A stretch of DNA of 64,000 nucleotides from Cladopsammia gracilis (Eukaryota > Cnidaria > Anthozoa > Scleractinia > Dendrophylliidae), in assembly GCA_022457155.1 (NCBI GenBank), contig JAJGOT010000454.1, forward strand, positions 248,001-312,000, read 5' to 3'. How positions within the stretch are numbered: position 1 is the first letter of the stretch; the number at the start of each line of letters is the position of its first letter. A program made the position numbers and the translations under genes. Shown in pieces: positions 58,091 through 64,000 of this stretch. The notes beneath the pieces are model-generated. The model had not been told where the DNA came from. It was given only the letters and a program-made list of their open reading frames with translations, and ran no database searches.

Positions 58091-58684
58091 GAAAAACGAA
58101 GATTTTTACGGCAACAAAACTGTTTCAGTTCGGCATCTAGCGGGATCCTCTTTGGGCCGAACGGCTTTTTCCGGCCCGTTCAAGTCATACACGTACGGCC
58201 CTCATACGGGACATTCATCAATCGTTTTGCAAAGAAAAGACTCACAGGGCCGCAAAGGTCATATGATAGGTTCTTTTGGTTACAATTAGAAGAAAAACAA
58301 GAGCTGAAAAACTATACATTAAAGTAATTCTCGGTATTATGTTTCCACTGATAATTCAAGTTATCATGTTGCAATAATTATTTGTATAAAATTTGAAATA
58401 AAACTTCAATTATTCTATATATGATAATAACACAATAATTACTTGGCAGAAATTTATCTGGAACTTTTCTCTCAAAATCATGTACCTTGCAATATAACCA
58501 CATAATCACAAGTTGTTTCTTTCCAATGGGGTGGGACAGTTTGCACTTATTGACTGAGACTAGGGAATGTCACAGGGAAAATATTTCTCTTGATGTCTTG
58601 GCATACCGGTGTACATGGACTGAGCATCCTGTCCAGCCGAACGTTACTCAGTCTGTATTTTTTGTATAATTGATACCAAAGTTT
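58091..58684. other. No gene recognised
   Basis: The 80-codon plus-strand frame at 58085-58327 has no recognisable features. Confidence 0.4.
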
Positions 58685-59360
58685 GTATCCTTGATTTTAT
58701 TGTAAAACTAAGGAAAGTCCTAATGAACTAACACTCTGTGGTAAATGCATTGTTAGATGATGTGTCACAGGTCATAGCTTTTTCTGGACTTTTTCCTACT
58801 TAGTCAGCTCCTGTGTTTGTTTTCTATAGAATTGCATCAGCAGGGCCATATAATGGTAAAGGATACAGTGACAGTATCTTATGCGCCAGAATCTTCAGCT
58901 GTTTGTTATACCATGCTAAATTAGGTATGTTGTTATAAATTTCAAAACCCAATCGGGGGATATCTCTGTGAAATTTTGTTTGCAGAAGCCAAGAAAGTGT
59001 TACTCAACATCATATTGATTAAAAAAAACCTTATTTGCATATACTTTCGACACACTTTTACATATGGGACTACACAAAACTAGTTTCGTCAAAAGACCTC
59101 TTTTTTGACGAAACTAGTTTTGTGTAGTCCCATATGTAAATGTGTGTTGAAAGTATATGCAAATAAGGTTTTTTTTTTAAATCGGGAGATAGAAAAGCAA
59201 ATAAACACATTCAAATAAATTCTGGTAGTTGCAGTAAATGATACCATTGGTAAATGACCCGTTGGCTCAGTCTGTAATAATGGTTGATATTGAGGTTAGC
59301 TCCTCAATCCCATAAGTTTTTTCATGTGTATTAGGATCTGCTAGGAAGCTTCACTGCTCT
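58685..59360. repeat. Segmental duplicate of 50523-50945
   Basis: The matching copy of the zinc-finger flank. It is interrupted at 58964-59180 by a fold-back element that is absent from the other copy. Confidence 0.88.
58964..59180. repeat. Fold-back insertion with target duplication
   Basis: AATCGGGGGATA (58952-58963) and AATCGGGAGATA (59180-59191) flank the insert; the sister copy near 50795 has the site once. The insert has a ~57-bp unique left part and a palindrome with ~75-bp arms (CATATGGGACTACACAAAAC and inverse) around a 6-bp centre. Confidence 0.85.
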
Positions 59361-59599
59361 TTAGATCGTTTTCTGCAAGTGGCACAACTTCTACGATTCC
59401 ATTGCTGTTGTCTGTGTCTGACTGGTAACTAATTCCTTGTTAAAAAAAACAACTTATTCCTTGTTCCCCATCCTTTACAAGATCTTGCGCACTCTTAGTC
59501 TGTAACTGTTCTATATAAAACGTTTTACTGCTGTGAGTTTGTTTCCATTTTCATTCCATTTTATTTATTTTGCCATTAACCACATTAAAAAAAATATAC

Positions 59600-59604
59600 A
59601 TGTA

Positions 59605-59651
<47 letters not shown>

Positions 59652-61112
59652 TTATAATAATAATACAACACACTAGAAATTTATAATAACTTAAAAGACG
59701 ATAGACTACAAAATGTTTAATGTGGTAGTGACAAGGAAGCCTATATAGAAGCCGGGGGCTTATGCACTATAGGCTTCCTGACAATATAGAATAATCATAC
59801 GAATTATGAGGACAGCATGAAATATAAAATGTATTATTTTAAAAAGAAAAGAAAAGCAAAGAAGAAGTATGTAGCTCAACAAAGAGTATTTTTGACTAAG
59901 AACTAAGAAAGAAGGAATTTTTTAAGTCTTTTGCAAAACAAACGAATGCTTTCACTGTTTTGAATTTCATGACTTAACGAGTTGAAAAACTTAGGTCCTT
60001 GAAACCGAATTGAGAAGTTTCGAATATTAGTTCTACAGGGAGGTATGTAAAAAAGGTTGCAATTTCTAGTATAATGAGAATGTCACTGGCTTGCAAGAGT
60101 AAACATATTACGAAAATAATTAGGAAGTAAACCTCTTTTAAATAAATACATAAATTTACCTATCTGATATAAATAAATGTCAGAAAATTTCAAAATTTCC
60201 TGTTCTTTGAAAAGAGCATCAGTGTGAGAATCGAAAGAAACTTTAGAAATTATTCTTATTATCTTCTTTTGCAAAATAATAACGCGGTTTAAGTTACTCT
60301 GATATGTCGATCCCCACACTGAAACACAATATATTAAGTAAGGATAAATTAGACTATAGTACAAACAGTGTAAGGAATTTTTGGGAAGGCAAAAACTTGA
60401 CTTAAAAATAATGCCTATAGATTTTGATATTTTTCTAGAGACGCTAAGAATGTGCGGCTTCCATGACAAATGCTCATCAAGGATAACACCTAAAAATACT
60501 GTTTCTTTCACACATTCAATCTTATTGTTGTCAATTTGAATAGATAGATCAAGTGTTTGCCTCCTTTGGCGTGGTCTAAAAACCATAAAATTCGATTTTT
60601 TAAAGTTAATTGACAGCTTATTAGCTCGACACCACTGTGTTAATTTACACAATTCAGAATTTAGGGTTTCGGAAAGTAAATTATAATCTTTGTGAGAAAA
60701 AAATATGTTTGTGTCATCAGCAAAAAGAACAAAGTCCACCACCTTTGACACGTTGCACAAATCATTTATATAGAGCAGAAATAGGAGGGGGCCTAGTATA
60801 GAGCCCTGAGGCACCCCACACTTTATTTGGCAAGGCTCCGAACAGATACCATTAAATTCCACATATTGTTGTCTATCGCTTAGATAGCTTTCAAACCATC
60901 TAAGTGCAGTGCCTCGAACACCATAATGCTCTAGTTTTGAAATTAAAATATGATGATCAACGGTGTCAAAGGCTTTAGACAAGTCTATAAAAATACCAAC
61001 TGTATATTCCTTATTATCAATAGCGGAAGAGATTTTGTCATACAAACAAGCTAGAGCATAAGCAGTGGAATGATGTTTACGAAAACCATACTGATTATCA
61101 GAAAGGATCTTA
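59600..61112 (-). mobile_element. CR1/Jockey-like LINE, 5'-truncated
   Basis: The reverse transcriptase frame is open from about 61112 to 60083 on the minus strand. It starts in-frame upstream of the first Met with LSDNQYGFRKHHSTAYALA. Landmarks are IFIDLSKAFDTVDHHIL, VPQGSILGPLLFLLYINDL, the catalytic VLFADDTNIF, KLSINFKKSNFMVFRP and FLGVILDEHLSWKPH. The 5' part (endonuclease, ORF1) is missing. The 3' region runs to a TTA-repeat tail at 59612-59650. The junction at ~61112 fuses directly to zinc-finger sequence, so it inserted into the zinc-finger locus. The reverse transcriptase frame is unbroken, suggesting a fairly young insertion. Confidence 0.87.
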
Positions 61113-62591
<1,479 letters not shown>

Positions 62592-63552
62592 GTTGACAAA
62601 AAAAAAAAAATTGTAAGTTAGATTCTCTTGTAAGAGATTAGAATGTAAATGAAAACATAGAATATCAAACACTGACAGAATGGACATTTACATGCAACTT
62701 CTCAATAACTAAGGAAGAGTGGGCCACTACCACCCTTCCTGTTGGGGGGCGAGGTGTCACCAACCACCTTTCTTTATCGAAAAATGGGCCCCTGTAATAT
62801 GGGATGGGGTCAACTAGTGTTACAGTATGGCACCTTTCCTCCAAATAGAAGGGAAGCACCCAGCAGTGCTCGCTAGCTGTTTGTAATAAAAAGTGGGTCT
62901 GTACGACGACAGTTGTTCTGACGTCTTCTTCAAATACGTCAAATACAGGGTGAGTGGGGAAAATGGTACAAACAAATTCACTGACAAGAACTATCATAAC
63001 ATCACATGCATCAGTGAAACTAAAACTCTCTGGAATCGCTTCAGAATGGCCTAAATCCCCATGCATACACATCAAGTAATGCAACAGGGAAACAAGATAA
63101 GGCATTTATTGTATTTTCATTCTTGACACATTATTCCTTATAATAATTTATTATGTTTATTAAAGTTCATTAAATTCTCATACAGCCCTTATACTTAACG
63201 CTGTTATGCAACACGGCTTCTCGCACAAAGTGTCGCTGTTATGCAACAGTGACGTGCTCATAATACAAAACTCACAAATACGGTTTTTCACACTAGGAGC
63301 TTGGGTTACCTGTCTAAATTACAAAACATTACAGCAGGCAAGGTTGGTATGTCACAGGGAAAGTATCTGGCTTTTTTTAACTCAAACACTTTATTGATTA
63401 CAAACCTTTAGCATACAATTTTTTTTTTCAACAACAAAAAAACATTTACAAGAGACAAAGGCCTTGGCTGTTATCAATACACCATACAAGCAAAAGCAAA
63501 TAAAAAATGCACAAATGAAAATATTCGATGGAGAAATGCAAGCAAAGAAGAT
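62592..63552. other. Upstream of zinc-finger relic, no gene supported
   Basis: A 146-codon minus-strand frame at 62665-63105 is the longest unexplained frame here. I see no domain, and its position directly 5' of a zinc-finger exon suggests intron. Confidence 0.35.
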
Positions 63553-64000
63553 TTGATGAGCATTGTCTTCACAGCTAATTTAAAGAAGTCAATCTGTGTT
63601 TTCAAAATAACACCACACAAGAAATTAAATTTAGTATTAAAATTAAATGTTATGAAAGAAAGAATTGAAAAATTTTATGAAATAAAAGTGGACGACATAA
63701 TTGTCAGATCCCGTGCTAGATGGCATGAGTATGGTAAAAAAAAAAATTCGAAGTATTTTTATAATTTAGAGAAACGAAATCATGTTAAGAAACACATTTG
63801 TAAACTTTGTCTGAGTGGCGTGATGACGACTAATCCGTTTGAAATTGTGAATGCATGCTGAAAAAAAGTATTATGAAAACCTTTTTAAAAGTAGACAAGG
63901 AGTTTCAGAGCAGAATGCTCTCTCGACTTGGTACGATCGTGATCTGCCAATGACACTCTCACCAGATCTAAGAGCGCTTGCTGAAGGGCTAATTAGCTTA
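63553..64000 (+). pseudogene. LINE polymerase fragment, runs off window
   Basis: The frame encodes the region between endonuclease and reverse transcriptase of an L1/Tx1-like LINE: IIVRSRARWHEYGKK, NSKYFYNLEKRNHVKKHI, then after a frameshift near 63858 KKYYENLFKSRQGVSEQNAL and LSPDLRALAEGLISL. The reverse transcriptase core would lie beyond 64000. One frameshift is already visible, so the copy is probably dead. Confidence 0.78.

Noticed and set aside
62665..63105. 146-codon minus-strand frame as a gene
   Set aside because: No domain, no splice support and no clear codon pattern; probably intron or flank of the zinc-finger pseudogene.

Overview
The window looks like nuclear DNA of an animal, most probably an anthozoan cnidarian such as a stony coral. 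The evidence is spliced genes with ordinary GT/AG introns, AT-rich intergenic DNA, a flavin monooxygenase of the invertebrate type, an intronless TPR-CHAT gene, and very many small inverted-repeat elements of kinds I associate with coral genomes. The species cannot be fixed from the sequence alone. Host coding content is low and most of the window is mobile DNA, often nested.

Left part (1-30 kb). Two copies of a flavin-containing monooxygenase (FMO) gene lie head to tail on the minus strand. The copy at 24205-29805 has three exons with clean splice sites and an intact 426-residue reading frame. The copy at 387-8463 is a dead partial duplicate: it lacks exon 1, has a one-base deletion and a nonsense codon in exon 3, and its large intron carries a 3.1-kb LINE with a visible target-site duplication. 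Between them sits a ~10.2-kb DNA transposon (13160-23343). It has ~120-bp terminal inverted repeats, arrays of subterminal tandem repeats, and a multi-exon KDZ-type (Kyakuja-Dileera-Zisupton) transposase gene. At least six smaller inverted-repeat elements have inserted into it. A fragment of a Crypton-like tyrosine recombinase gene lies at 9.4-10.0 kb.

Middle (30-50 kb). A remnant of an RTE-like LINE lies at 31.2-31.7 kb. An intact single-exon gene (35125-38388, minus) encodes a 1087-residue protein with TPR repeats and a C-terminal caspase-like CHAT domain. A cluster of fold-back elements follows, then a ~4.1-kb inverted duplication (40435-44580) with arms of ~1.4 kb. Its right arm holds a 122-bp TTAA-flanked element that is absent from the left arm.

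Right part (50-64 kb). An N-acylethanolamine acid amidase (NAAA)-like gene (53536-56058, plus) keeps its catalytic residues but has a frameshift in exon 2. A second, longer Crypton-like recombinase pseudogene follows (56811-58090, minus). A C2H2 zinc-finger pseudogene (61113-62591, minus) has a CR1/Jockey-like LINE inserted at its 3' side, and part of this locus is duplicated at 50.5-51.5 kb. The window ends inside another LINE.

I see no operons, CRISPR arrays, rRNA genes or convincing tRNA genes. The host genes look functionally independent: xenobiotic or metabolic oxidation (FMO), lipid amide hydrolysis (NAAA) and a putative protease or signalling protein (TPR-CHAT). The main story is successive waves of transposition.
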